Assembly: GCA_029013165.1 (NCBI GenBank)
Contig: JAQXMV010000104.1
Coordinates: forward strand, 1-12,133
DNA: 12,133 nucleotides
Direction of reading: 5' to 3'
DNA from: Oscillospiraceae bacterium
GTDB taxonomy: Bacteria > Bacillota > Clostridia > Oscillospirales > Acutalibacteraceae
In this document: piece after piece, positions 1 to 6,784 of the stretch
Numbering within the stretch: the first letter of the stretch is position 1
Layout of the letters: each line of letters begins with the position of its first letter
Notes under the pieces: generated by a model
What the model saw: only the letters and a program-made list of their open reading frames with translations
The model's database searches: none
Told to the model about the DNA's origin: nothing
Program-made: the position numbers and the translations under genes

Positions 1-1
1 G

Positions 2-1246
2 TTCGGCCGCTGGGCTGAAACGCACATCAAGACCCGCGCCGGCGCGCAGATCGCGACGTTCGTGCTGGGTGTGCTCATCTTCATTGACGACTATTTCAAC
101 TGCCTGACCGTCGGCTCGGTTATGCGCCCGGTCACCGACGCGAAAAACATTTCCAGAGCCAAGCTGGCCTATATCATCGACGCCACGGCGGCTCCCGTCT
201 GCATGATCGCTCCCATTTCTTCCTGGGCGGCGGCCGTTTCGGATTTTGCCAGCGGCACAGGTCTCAACGGCTACGAGCTTTTCGTCAAGGCCATTCCCTA
301 TAACTTCTATTCTCTTCTGACAATCGGCTTTGTGATCATGACCACCGCCATGAAAGTGGACTTCGGACCCATGAAGCTCCATGAAATGAACGCGGCCAAG
401 GGCGACCTTTATACCACCGGTGAAAGAGTGGATAATGTGGAGGACGCTCCCAACGCCAAGGGCAAGCTCATCGACCTGGCTCTGCCGATCATCGTACTGA
501 TTGTCTGCTGCGTTGCCGGTCTGCTTCATGTCGGCCGTCAGCGCGGAGCAGAAACTCTCCAGGACGCTTTTGCCGGTACCGATGCTACTGTCGGTCTGCC
601 TCTCGGTGCTTTCATCGCGATCGTTATCATTGTCATTTATCTTGTTGCCAGACGGGTTGTTTCCTTTAAGGATGCCATGCAGTGCGTGCCCAAGGGCTTC
701 ATCGCCATGGTTCCCGCCATTCTCATCCTCACCTTTGCCACCACGCTGAAAAATATGACCGGACTTCTCGGCGCCGATGTTTATGTTCATGACCTCATGG
801 AAGGCGCTGCCAAGGGTCTTGCCAGCTTCCTGCCGGCGATCATATTCCTCGTTGCCTGTCTGCTTGCTTTTGCCACAGGTACTTCATGGGGAACCTTCGG
901 TATTCTCATTCCCATCGTTGCCGCCATCTTTGCCCCCACGGATCCTATGCTTTATATCGGCATGTCTGCCTGCCTGGCAGGTGCTGTCTGCGGCGACCAC
1001 TGCTCACCGATTTCCGATACCACCATCATGGCCTCGGCCGGTGCCCAGTGTAACCACATTAACCATGTCAATACCCAGCTTCCCTATGCGATCTTCGTTG
1101 CGGCGATCTCCTTTGTGGGCTTCGTGATTTCCGGCTTCTATCATAACATTTATGTCATTCTTCCGGCTCTGCTTGTGCTGATGTTCCTGATCCTTCTGGG
1201 CATCAAGCTCGTCGGCAACAAAAAAGCACCGCAGGAAAGCAAATAA
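2..1246 (+). CDS. NhaC-family Na+/H+ antiporter, 3' part (5' end outside window)
   Basis: This is an integral membrane secondary transporter of the Na+/H+ antiporter NhaC superfamily (COG1757/PF03553-like), exchanging Na+ (possibly an organic substrate, as in MleN) for H+ across the cytoplasmic membrane. The frame is open from base 2 and gives 414 residues, so a GTG at 62 is internal and the true start lies upstream. Conserved family blocks are visible: IDDYFNCLTVGSVMRP near the start, APISSWAAAV after it, and near the C-terminus GDHCSPISDTTIMASAGAQC followed by NHINHV and a TQLPYA segment. Several long hydrophobic stretches are separated by one hydrophilic loop at about bases 350-470. It ends in a lysine-bearing tail. 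Its neighbour mltG is convergent, so nothing in the window suggests an operon partner. The family is certain; the substrate is not. Confidence 0.93.
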   Translation, partial: FGRWAETHIKTRAGAQIATFVLGVLIFIDDYFNCLTVGSVMRPVTDAKNISRAKLAYIIDATAAPVCMIAPISSWAAAVSDFASGTGLNGYELFVKAIPYNFYSLLTIGFVIMTTAMKVDFGPMKLHEMNAAKGDLYTTGERVDNVEDAPNAKGKLIDLALPIIVLIVCCVAGLLHVGRQRGAETLQDAFAGTDATVGLPLGAFIAIVIIVIYLVARRVVSFKDAMQCVPKGFIAMVPAILILTFATTLKNMTGLLGADVYVHDLMEGAAKGLASFLPAIIFLVACLLAFATGTSWGTFGILIPIVAAIFAPTDPMLYIGMSACLAGAVCGDHCSPISDTTIMASAGAQCNHINHVNTQLPYAIFVAAISFVGFVISGFYHNIYVILPALLVLMFLILLGIKLVGNKKAPQESK

Positions 1247-1300
1247 GTGAACCGATGGTGTTCCCGTCGGTCCTGCGGAACTAACGGATAACACCCTTTC

Positions 1301-1320
1301 ACCCGTCCCTGAGGAGACGG
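1301..1320 (+). other. weak hairpin downstream of the antiporter gene
   Basis: CCGTC at 1303-1307 pairs with GACGG at 1316-1320, and CC/GG can add two inner pairs around a bulged A. No T-run follows, so it is a poor intrinsic terminator for the antiporter gene. Further upstream GGTGTT (1257-1262) and AACACC (about 1289-1294) form another loose inverted pair, so the whole 1247-1335 gap may be structured in the mRNA. No open reading frame with a ribosome binding site was seen here. Confidence 0.25.
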
Positions 1321-1326
1321 CACATT

Positions 1327-1362
1327 AAAAAAGAACTCCCCGACTGCACTGCAGTCGGGGAG
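1327..1362 (-). terminator. intrinsic terminator of mltG, possibly bidirectional
   Basis: A perfect 12-bp stem (1336-1347 with 1351-1362) closes a 3-base loop, ACT. Reading on the minus strand the hairpin is followed by TTCTTTTTTAA, a classical U-tract, so it ends the mltG transcript, whose stop codon is 35 bp away. On the plus strand the following bases (AATTGCTT) are only weakly T-rich, yet the hairpin may still stop the convergent antiporter message. Confidence 0.8.
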
Positions 1363-1397
1363 AATTGCTTATGAAAGACTGCCGTGCGGCGGAGAAA

Positions 1398-2243
1398 CTA
1401 TCCCTCCAAGCCCACGGCTTTGCAGTTTTCCTTGTGCTGTTCATAGGTTTCAGCATAATAATAGTTGTTGTCACTGTCGGTCACGAAATAATAATAATCG
1501 GTGTCGGCCGGATAAAGAGCCGCTTCGATGGCGTCGAGACCGGGATTACAGATGGGGCCTACGGGCAGGCCTTTGCATTTATAGGTGTTATATTTTTCCG
1601 CATAGCCGGCGGTGTCACCGGTCAGATAAGGGGAATCCGTGATGAATTTGTTGACATAGTGGATGGTGACATCACACTGGAGTTTTTGAAATTCCGGGCT
1701 TTTCAGGCGATTGTGGAGCACGCTCGATACCTTCGGCATTTCCTCCTTGAAGCCGGCTTCTTTCTGAATGATGGAGGCCAGGGTGATGATTTCGTCCATG
1801 GTGAAGCCCAGCTCTTTGGCTCGCGCGCGGTGTTCCTCGGTCAGTCTCGCCGAAGTATTGTTCAGAAATCGTCCGATGGCTCTGCGCGGACTTTCGCCGC
1901 GGTAAAACTCATAGGTATCGGGGAAAATGTAACCCTCCAGGGCAAAGGCACACTCACTGACGGCGTCGGCGGGCAGATCAGACAAACAGTCGGCTGTGCT
2001 TTCGGAGAGAAAGACGGGATCCGATGTCAGCGCCATAAATTCCGCCGCACTGCACACGCCGTTTTCTTCGAGCCTTTCTGCGATCTCTGCCGCCGTGTAT
2101 CCCTCGGGAAAGGTGACGGTTACCGTGGGAGAAAGAGTGGTGGCGTCGGCTTCTTCTGCGCCTGCTTCTTCAGGTGTCAGGCCGCAGCCGGCCAGCAGGA
2201 ACAGGCAAAGCAGCAATGGCAGCAAAAGGGAAAACCGTTTCAT
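1398..2243 (-). CDS. mltG: MltG/YceG-like endolytic murein transglycosylase, lipoprotein form
   Basis: MltG cleaves nascent peptidoglycan glycan strands between MurNAc and GlcNAc and helps set strand length at the outer face of the membrane. The YceG-like domain is clear: an N-terminal LysM-like subdomain with FPEGYTAAEIAERL, then EGYIFPDTYEF, then the catalytic block LASIIQKEAG (catalytic Glu expected at E162), then LQCDVTIHY, and YNTYKCKGLPVGPICNPG toward the end. The start at 2243 is chosen over an in-frame ATG at 2294 because it has GGAAG upstream, a possible promoter lies across the longer version, and it begins with a lipoprotein signal: MKR, a hydrophobic stretch and lipobox LAGC, with the modified Cys at 20. 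At 281 residues it is shorter than usual MltG (roughly 340 or more), which normally has a cytoplasmic tail and a transmembrane anchor; here lipid would anchor it. The gene is monocistronic, divergent from efp. Confidence 0.93.
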   Translation of the reverse strand: MKRFSLLLPLLLCLFLLAGCGLTPEEAGAEEADATTLSPTVTVTFPEGYTAAEIAERLEENGVCSAAEFMALTSDPVFLSESTADCLSDLPADAVSECAFALEGYIFPDTYEFYRGESPRRAIGRFLNNTSARLTEEHRARAKELGFTMDEIITLASIIQKEAGFKEEMPKVSSVLHNRLKSPEFQKLQCDVTIHYVNKFITDSPYLTGDTAGYAEKYNTYKCKGLPVGPICNPGLDAIEAALYPADTDYYYFVTDSDNNYYYAETYEQHKENCKAVGLEG

Positions 2244-2284
2244 TTTAATCACTTCCAGAATTTTATAGTTGTTGTTCTTCTGAA

Positions 2285-2313
2285 ATTGTAGCATACTACT
2301 ATAAAAAACAAAA
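2285..2313 (-). promoter_or_regulatory. candidate promoter of mltG
   Basis: On the minus strand TACAAT (2285-2290) is a good -10 box. TTTTGT (2308-2313) lies 17 bp upstream and TTGTTT (2306-2311) 15 bp upstream; both are weak -35 boxes. Transcription would start near 2278, inside the longer open frame that begins at 2294, which supports the shorter lipoprotein start at 2243. Confidence 0.4.
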
Positions 2314-2393
2314 GTGATATTGTATGAAATTATAAAAATTGTAAGAATTTGGCCGATAAATGGCTGTAATTCATCTCTATTTTAAAAAAAGAC

Positions 2394-2422
2394 TTGAAAA
2401 ATACAGCAAATTGTTATAGAAT
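2394..2422 (+). promoter_or_regulatory. sigma-A-type promoter of efp
   Basis: TTGAAA (2394-2399) and TAGAAT (2417-2422) are separated by exactly 17 bp. Transcription would start near 2429, giving a leader of about 32 bases with GGAGG at 2448-2452. This places an in-frame GTG at 2425 at or before the transcript start and favours the ATG at 2461. Confidence 0.75.
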
Positions 2423-2460
2423 AAGTGAGTATAAAAATATCATTTTCGGAGGAAAATATT

Positions 2461-3018
2461 ATGGTATCAGCAGGCGATTTCAGAAATGGAGTCACATTTG
2501 AGATGGACGGCAATGTTCTTCAGATCATTGAGTTCCAGCATGTTAAGCCCGGCAAGGGCGCAGCTTTCGTCCGTGCCAAGGTCAGAAATGTCATCACCGG
2601 TTCCGTTGTTGAGCGTACCTTCAACCCCAGTGATAAGTTCCCCACCGCTTATGTTGAAAGAAAGGAAATGGAGTATTCCTATAACGACGGCGGACTGTAT
2701 TATTTCATGGATCCCGAATCTTACGAGCTTATTCCCATCAACGAGAGCGAGCTTTCCGATAACTTCAAGTTTGTCAAGGAAAACATGGTTTGCCGTATCC
2801 TTTCCTATAAGGGCAATGTTTTCGGTGTAGAGCCTCCCAACTTTGTTGAGCTCCAGGTTACCAAGACGGATCCCGGCTTCAAGGGTGACACGGCCACCAA
2901 CACCACCAAGCCGGCAACCCTTGAAACAGGTGCAGAGATCAAGGTTCCTCTTTTCATTGACGAGGGCGAGATGATCCAGGTCGACACCAGAACCGGCGAA
3001 TATATGGGCCGCGCATAA
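2461..3018 (+). CDS. efp: elongation factor P
   Basis: EF-P binds between the P and E sites of the ribosome and relieves stalling at polyproline stretches. The 185-residue length is that of the family. The N-terminal KOW-like domain begins MVSAGDFRNG and carries the loop KPGKGAA, with the residue that is post-translationally modified in many bacteria at Lys32; two OB-fold domains follow, and the C-terminus holds the family motif around VDTRTGEYMGRA. The start at 2461 has GGAGG 8 bases upstream and matches the usual EF-P N-terminus; a longer GTG start at 2425 would add 12 residues without homology and without a ribosome binding site. Codon choice (AAG for Lys, TTC for Phe) is that of a strongly expressed gene. 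No known modification enzyme gene lies in the window. A zinc-ribbon protein follows 92 bp downstream. Confidence 0.97.
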   Translation: MVSAGDFRNGVTFEMDGNVLQIIEFQHVKPGKGAAFVRAKVRNVITGSVVERTFNPSDKFPTAYVERKEMEYSYNDGGLYYFMDPESYELIPINESELSDNFKFVKENMVCRILSYKGNVFGVEPPNFVELQVTKTDPGFKGDTATNTTKPATLETGAEIKVPLFIDEGEMIQVDTRTGEYMGRA

Positions 3019-3054
3019 CCGATCCGGTTTCTTTATCATCAGAAAAGATGAAGA

Positions 3055-3072
3055 CGCTTCGTTTTCGGAGCG
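3055..3072 (+). other. small hairpin between efp and the zinc-ribbon gene
   Basis: CGCTTCG (3055-3061) pairs with CGGAGCG (3066-3072), seven pairs including one G-U, around a TTTT loop. What follows is A-rich rather than T-rich, so it is not a standard terminator; it might attenuate or stabilise an efp-downstream transcript. A TATAAT at 3082-3087 lies just downstream but has no convincing -35 box and would leave almost no leader, so I do not call a promoter. Confidence 0.3.
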
Positions 3073-3110
3073 CAAAAATATTATAATTTCCAGAGAGGAT
3101 GTGGACGATT

Positions 3111-3533
3111 ATGTCAGTTTCAGAGAAGGTAGCATTTTTAAGAGGTCTTTTGGAAGGTCTCGATATTGACGAAAATTCCAAGGAAGGCAAAGTCTTTGCA
3201 GCGATTGTAGACGCTCTTGATGAGATGGCTTCCGAGATCAGCGACATGGACGAGGATCTCGAGGAGCTGGAAGAGTACATCGAAGAAGTGGACGAGGCTC
3301 TCGGCGAGGTCGAGGAAATCGTTTATGAATGTGACGATGATTGCTGCTGCGATGACGATTGCTGCTGTGATGACGAGGACTGCATCGAGGCTGTTTGTCC
3401 TGCTTGCGGCGCCGATATCTGCATCGAATATGACGACATCGACGATGAGGGCAAGACCGAGTGTCCTGCCTGCGGCGAGACCCTTGAATTTGAAATCGAA
3501 GAAGACGAAGACGAGTCCGAGGACGAAGAATAA
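3111..3533 (+). CDS. acidic zinc-ribbon protein, CD1247 N-terminal-domain-like
   Basis: The function is unknown. The first 70 or so residues (SEKVAFLRGLLEGLDID, then KEGKVFAAIVDALDEMA and a Glu/Asp-rich helical stretch ending near 70) resemble the N-terminal domain of the clostridial CD1247 family as I recall it, and look like a coiled coil. The C-terminal part has paired CPACG motifs at C96/C99 and C118/C121, a zinc-ribbon arrangement. Between them, residues 74-91 form a Cys/Asp cluster in which DDDCCC occurs twice (C78-80, C84-86). The tail is almost entirely Glu/Asp. The start at 3111 is chosen because an ATG at 3099 directly abuts the AGAGG ribosome binding site; AGAGG at 3094-3098 is 12 bases from 3111, a rather long gap. 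The protein has 140 residues, no signal peptide and no membrane segment, so it is likely cytoplasmic. It may be read from the efp promoter. Confidence 0.85.
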   Translation: MSVSEKVAFLRGLLEGLDIDENSKEGKVFAAIVDALDEMASEISDMDEDLEELEEYIEEVDEALGEVEEIVYECDDDCCCDDDCCCDDEDCIEAVCPACGADICIEYDDIDDEGKTECPACGETLEFEIEEDEDESEDEE

Positions 3534-3556
3534 TTACCGGCACAATTAACCAAATC

Positions 3557-3582
3557 AAACGCTCTGCTTCGGCAGAGCGTTT
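3557..3582 (+). terminator. UUCG-loop hairpin terminator after the zinc-ribbon gene
   Basis: A perfect 11-bp stem (3557-3567 with 3572-3582) is closed by the very stable C(UUCG)G tetraloop. The last three stem pairs supply TTT, and then CGCTTAT follows, so the T-tract is short. It lies 24 bp after the stop codon and most likely ends the efp/zinc-ribbon transcript. Confidence 0.65.
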
Positions 3583-3651
3583 CGCTTATGGTGGGTTGCT
3601 TCCCCATAAGAAAAGGTGAGCAGCGTGATGGCCGGAAAGGAGAGTAAAAAA

Positions 3652-4164
3652 ATGAAAGTATTATGTGTGATTGATATGCAGGAGGATTTCATCAGCGGTT
3701 CTCTGTGCGCGCCGAAAGCCCGGGAGATTCTTCCTGCGGTGAAAGCCAAGCTCGATCGCAGCCGCCAAAAGGGTGACACGGTGATTTTCACCAGAGACAC
3801 CCACGGAGAAGATTATCTTCAGACCCAGGAGGGCCAAAAGCTCCCGGTGGTTCACTGCGTCAAAGGCAGTGCGGGCTGGGAGATCAGCAAGGAACTGGAT
3901 ACCGAAAACTGCAAAATTATTGACAAGCCTGCTTTCGGTTCCTGGGAGCTTGCGGAATACATTGCCGCCCTCGACGGAGTTGATGAGGTGGAGCTTGTGG
4001 GACTTTGCACGGATATCTGTGTGATTTCCAATGCTATCCTTATCAAAGCAAGACTGCCGGAGGTGCGGGTCTGCGTGGATTCCGCCTGCTGTGCCGGTGT
4101 GTCGGTGAAAAGCCATCGGGACGCCCTGATCGCCATGGCCAGGTGCCAAATCGAGATCCGTTGA
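3652..4164 (+). CDS. cysteine hydrolase, isochorismatase/nicotinamidase-like
   Basis: This is an isochorismatase-fold amidase of 170 residues; the closest well-known relatives are nicotinamidases (nicotinamide to nicotinate plus ammonia, NAD salvage). The triad of the family can be assigned: Asp8 in VIDMQEDF, Lys92 in DKPAFGSWEL and Cys123 in GLCTDICV. The metal-binding pattern of nicotinamidases is partly present, with Asp49 and His51 in TRDTHGEDY and His68 in VVHCVKG; the third histidine of PncA has no obvious equivalent. The start at 3652 has AGGAG 9 bases upstream and begins directly with the core strand MKVLCVID. An in-frame ATG at 3628 with AAGGTGAG before it would add eight residues and cannot be excluded. 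There is no terminator before the next small gene, which has its own promoter. The fold and triad are certain, the substrate is not. Confidence 0.9.
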   Translation: MKVLCVIDMQEDFISGSLCAPKAREILPAVKAKLDRSRQKGDTVIFTRDTHGEDYLQTQEGQKLPVVHCVKGSAGWEISKELDTENCKIIDKPAFGSWELAEYIAALDGVDEVELVGLCTDICVISNAILIKARLPEVRVCVDSACCAGVSVKSHRDALIAMARCQIEIR

Positions 4165-4181
4165 TCTTGATGAAAAATCGG

Positions 4182-4210
4182 TTGCTTTTATTAAAAAAGT
4201 GTGATATCAT
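4182..4210 (+). promoter_or_regulatory. extended -10 promoter of the small amphipathic protein gene
   Basis: TTGCTT (4182-4187) and TATCAT (4205-4210) are spaced by 17 bp, and TGA just before the -10 box gives the extended TGn motif. Transcription would start near 4217, about 31 bases before the ATG at 4248. Confidence 0.75.
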
Positions 4211-4247
4211 TTTTGTGTAAAAAAATTAGAGAAAGGAGCTTTTCGCC

Positions 4248-4361
4248 ATGACAATCGGTGAGGTTATCGAGCTTGTAAAGAAGTTCATTGCACTTTTCAT
4301 GGAGTACTTCGGCAAGTTCTTCCAGAAGGACGAAGAAGAAGAGACTCAGGCAGCTGCATAA
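4248..4361 (+). CDS. small amphipathic-helix protein (37 aa), unknown function
   Basis: I do not recognise a named family. The 37-residue frame begins MTIGEVIELVKKFIALF, continues MEYFGKFFQK, and ends in an Asp/Glu run (residues 28-32) and TQAAA. Hydrophobic residues at 6, 7, 10, 13, 14, 17, 21, 24 and 25 fall on one face of a helix, with Lys and Glu on the other, so a single amphipathic helix with an acidic tail is expected (four Lys against eight acidic residues). It is too short and too charged for a classical transmembrane span or cleavable signal peptide. Support for a real gene: AAAGGAG at 4232-4238 with 9-base spacing, an extended -10 promoter, its own strong terminator, and highly biased codons (all five Phe TTC, all four Lys AAG) as in efp. 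Possible roles are membrane-surface binding, a secreted amphipathic peptide, or a small regulator; none is shown. Confidence 0.82.
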   Translation: MTIGEVIELVKKFIALFMEYFGKFFQKDEEEETQAAA

Positions 4362-4384
4362 GACAGATTGCCGCACAAAAGCTA

Positions 4385-4424
4385 AGGGAAGAAGCGATTT
4401 CAACTTCTTCCCTGTTTTTTTATT
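4385..4424 (+). terminator. intrinsic terminator of the small protein gene
   Basis: GGGAAGAAG (4386-4394) pairs with CTTCTTCCC (4404-4412), with one further A-T pair (4385/4413), around a nine-base loop. It is followed by TGTTTTTTTATTTT, a strong U-tract. It starts 24 bp after the small protein's stop codon and its T-run overlaps the end of the convergent spoIIE gene. The same hairpin read on the minus strand is followed by TTAGCTTTT and may also help end spoIIE. Confidence 0.88.
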
Positions 4425-6747
4425 TTGCCCGCAGGATTTTGACGGCCGCCGCCGTGATGTCGTCGCGGGTGTTTTTGTCGCTTCTGAGCTTTGCCAGGTT
4501 GGCGATATGCTCGGCGAGATCCTCCATGCTTGCGGTGTTCCATGCCAGCAGTTCATCGTTGATCCAGCCGCTGTCGCCGGCAGTCACGCCGTCAGAGACC
4601 AGCAGGATAATATCACCTGTTGTGAGTTTCACACTTTCCCTGGCAGGACTGATGCCGCGGATGATGCCGATAGGCAGAGATTCCTTTTCGATGAGGGTGA
4701 TCTCATTGCCCCGCCTGAGGAAGGTGGCGGCGGCGCCGGATTTGAAAAATTCCGCGTTGCCGTTAAAGGTGTTAATGCTCACAGCGTCCAGGGTGGCGAT
4801 GGATTCATCGGTGGATTTCATGATCATGGCCGAGTTGATGATCTTGACGGCTTCTTTGAAAGAAAAGCCGCAGGAGATTAGCTTTTGCGCTATGGAGGCT
4901 GTCATGGAGGAGTCGATGGCGGCTCTGGCGCCGGTACCCATGCCGTCGGAGATCAGGGCGGTTTTCGTTCCGTCGGGAGAGTCGATAAAGGCGACGGCGT
5001 CGCCGCACATGCCGCCGTTCCACAGGGGCTTCTGGCTGCAGCCGAAATGCACCTCATAGGCGGCCTTTTCCTCGTAGGTGACTGTGGTCTTGATGTCAGT
5101 CACACAGATCGCAGGCTCACTCAGCCGCTTTTTAGTGACAAATTCCAGGAGGGTCTTGGTTTTCTTTCGGTCTGTGTCAAAGGTCTTCTCCAAAAAAGTC
5201 AGCTCGAGGGTGATCCGTCCGTCGCTGCCCGTCATATAGCTCAGGGCGTCGATCTTCACGCCGGCGTCTCTCAGAGCCGTGCGCAGGGCAACGGATTTGG
5301 CCGGATCCTCCACTCGGCTGCAGGATATTTTTTCCGCAAAGCCCGAAAGAAAATCTCCCATGCCGTTGAACTGATCCGTCAGGGCGCGGCGCATATCGCT
5401 GACCTTGTTTTTCATGGCCATGCTGTTGGCATAGTCGGCACAGCCGTATTCAATATGTTCCCGAAGCAGCTCCAGGCGCGGACAGCGCTTTTCGATGGGC
5501 AGGCGGTTCTTGCCTTTTTTCTCAATGCCCGCCAGGGCCATCACATCTCTGGCTGTGGAGTCGAAGTCTTTTTTCCAGCACCTGCCTTTATTCTGACAGC
5601 CCACACAGACCTTTTGTTGCAGAGAGGCAAAAAGACGGTTCACTTCCGGGTTGATCACCTTGTCCAGCTTTTCGCTGACATCGCATACGATTTTTGAGAC
5701 TGAATAGATATTCTCTGCTGCGGTCTTGAGCTTTTCGGATACCTCACGGCTGACGCGGTTATCCGGCATAACGCCGCTTTTTTCGATGGTTTCCTGCAGA
5801 GAGGTGATAGCCTTTGCCGGTATGAGCATGAAGGCGGCGCAGGCAATGGCCGCCTCGATCAGACAGAGAAAAATGCCGTCGCCGCTTAGTCCCATCAGGC
5901 ACACGGCGGCGAAGGCGATGCCGTAGGCGGCCGAGGTGATGATCTGTCCGAGGGAGGCAAAAACGCCGCAGACCAGTCCTGCAACGGCAAAGCAGGAAAA
6001 AACATAACGGTAGGAGGGATCCACGGCCAAGGCGGCTCCCACACAGACGCCGGCCACACAGCCGGCGGCCGAGCCCTTGTAAAGGGCAAAAAACATAACG
6101 GCCAGGCTCGCCAGTATTCTTGCCGGAGAGATCCCCTCCAGGGTGAAGCCGGACATACTCATGAGAAAAATCCCCAAAGAGAGCAAAAGGCCCGTGGTGT
6201 CCTTGGCGCTGATGCCGTTGATCCCGAGGGAAAAAATCGGCGTTTTCATGCTCCTGCAGAAGAAGATGCAGGCACAGGCCGAAAGCAGACTTTCGCACAG
6301 ACACATCAACACAGCGGTTACCGTGATGCCGCCCAGGGCGGCATAGGCCGTTCCCACGGCCATCATGGGGAAAAATGCCGTCAGACAGGCCTGAAGTGTA
6401 CCCTCACGGTGCGCCAGGCGTTTATGTACCAAAAGACGGATCAGACAGCAGAGAGAACAGATTACCGTATATTTCAGTGCCCGTTTCCACGGGGAGGAAA
6501 TGAAATACCCCACAGCGGCGCTGATGAAAGTCGGGGCACAGAAATCGAAATTGACACAGCCGAGAAAGGCGGCGGCAAAGGGCGACATCTCGCCGAGGGC
6601 CTCCAGCTGGGAAAGGCAAAAGCCGCACAGCACATAGGCGGCGATTTTACCGATGTAGGCATAGCCTTTTTTGATCTGTTCCTGCTCTTTGTATTCAATG
6701 TCGGCAGTTTCAGCGTCACGGCTTTTCTGTTTGAGTGAGCTTGCCAT
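4420..6747 (-). CDS. spoIIE: stage II sporulation protein E, PP2C-type phosphatase
   Basis: SpoIIE sits at the polar sporulation septum, interacts with FtsZ, and dephosphorylates the anti-anti-sigma factor SpoIIAA to release sigma-F in the forespore. The 775 residues are close to the 827 of Bacillus subtilis. The N-terminal 30 or so residues are charged and cytoplasmic; residues about 30-315 carry roughly ten hydrophobic membrane segments. A central regulatory region follows with the Cys motif C381-x2-C384-x5-C390. The C-terminal PP2C domain retains its metal-binding Asp residues: D601 in ISDGMGTGARA, D719 in LLVSDGVTAGD, and D762/D763 in RDDITAAAVKI, so it should be active. The start at 6747 has a purine-rich AAGGAAAGGAAAG upstream. 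The gene is alone in its unit, convergent with the small protein and divergent from the DUF554 gene. Its promoter has the 21-bp spacer discussed separately. The spoIIA operon is not in this window. Confidence 0.97.
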   Translation of the reverse strand: MASSLKQKSRDAETADIEYKEQEQIKKGYAYIGKIAAYVLCGFCLSQLEALGEMSPFAAAFLGCVNFDFCAPTFISAAVGYFISSPWKRALKYTVICSLCCLIRLLVHKRLAHREGTLQACLTAFFPMMAVGTAYAALGGITVTAVLMCLCESLLSACACIFFCRSMKTPIFSLGINGISAKDTTGLLLSLGIFLMSMSGFTLEGISPARILASLAVMFFALYKGSAAGCVAGVCVGAALAVDPSYRYVFSCFAVAGLVCGVFASLGQIITSAAYGIAFAAVCLMGLSGDGIFLCLIEAAIACAAFMLIPAKAITSLQETIEKSGVMPDNRVSREVSEKLKTAAENIYSVSKIVCDVSEKLDKVINPEVNRLFASLQQKVCVGCQNKGRCWKKDFDSTARDVMALAGIEKKGKNRLPIEKRCPRLELLREHIEYGCADYANSMAMKNKVSDMRRALTDQFNGMGDFLSGFAEKISCSRVEDPAKSVALRTALRDAGVKIDALSYMTGSDGRITLELTFLEKTFDTDRKKTKTLLEFVTKKRLSEPAICVTDIKTTVTYEEKAAYEVHFGCSQKPLWNGGMCGDAVAFIDSPDGTKTALISDGMGTGARAAIDSSMTASIAQKLISCGFSFKEAVKIINSAMIMKSTDESIATLDAVSINTFNGNAEFFKSGAAATFLRRGNEITLIEKESLPIGIIRGISPARESVKLTTGDIILLVSDGVTAGDSGWINDELLAWNTASMEDLAEHIANLAKLRSDKNTRDDITAAAVKILRAK

Positions 6748-6784
6748 TGTTTATCTTTCCTTTCCTTGATATGGTTGGAATACG

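Noticed and set aside
1365..2291. 308-codon plus-strand open frame
   Set aside because: It is antisense to mltG, whose conserved YceG-like motifs are unmistakable; the plus-strand translation shows no recognisable domain.
2425..2460. 12-residue N-terminal extension of EF-P from GTG 2425
   Set aside because: It lies at or upstream of the predicted transcript start, has no ribosome binding site and lacks EF-P homology; ATG 2461 has GGAGG at 8 bases.
2467..3075. 202-codon minus-strand open frame opposite efp
   Set aside because: It is a shadow of efp, which has a clear promoter, ribosome binding site and full-length EF-P translation.
3082..3087. TATAAT as a promoter for the zinc-ribbon gene
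   Set aside because: No acceptable -35 box is found 16-18 bp upstream, and transcription would start on top of the ribosome binding site.
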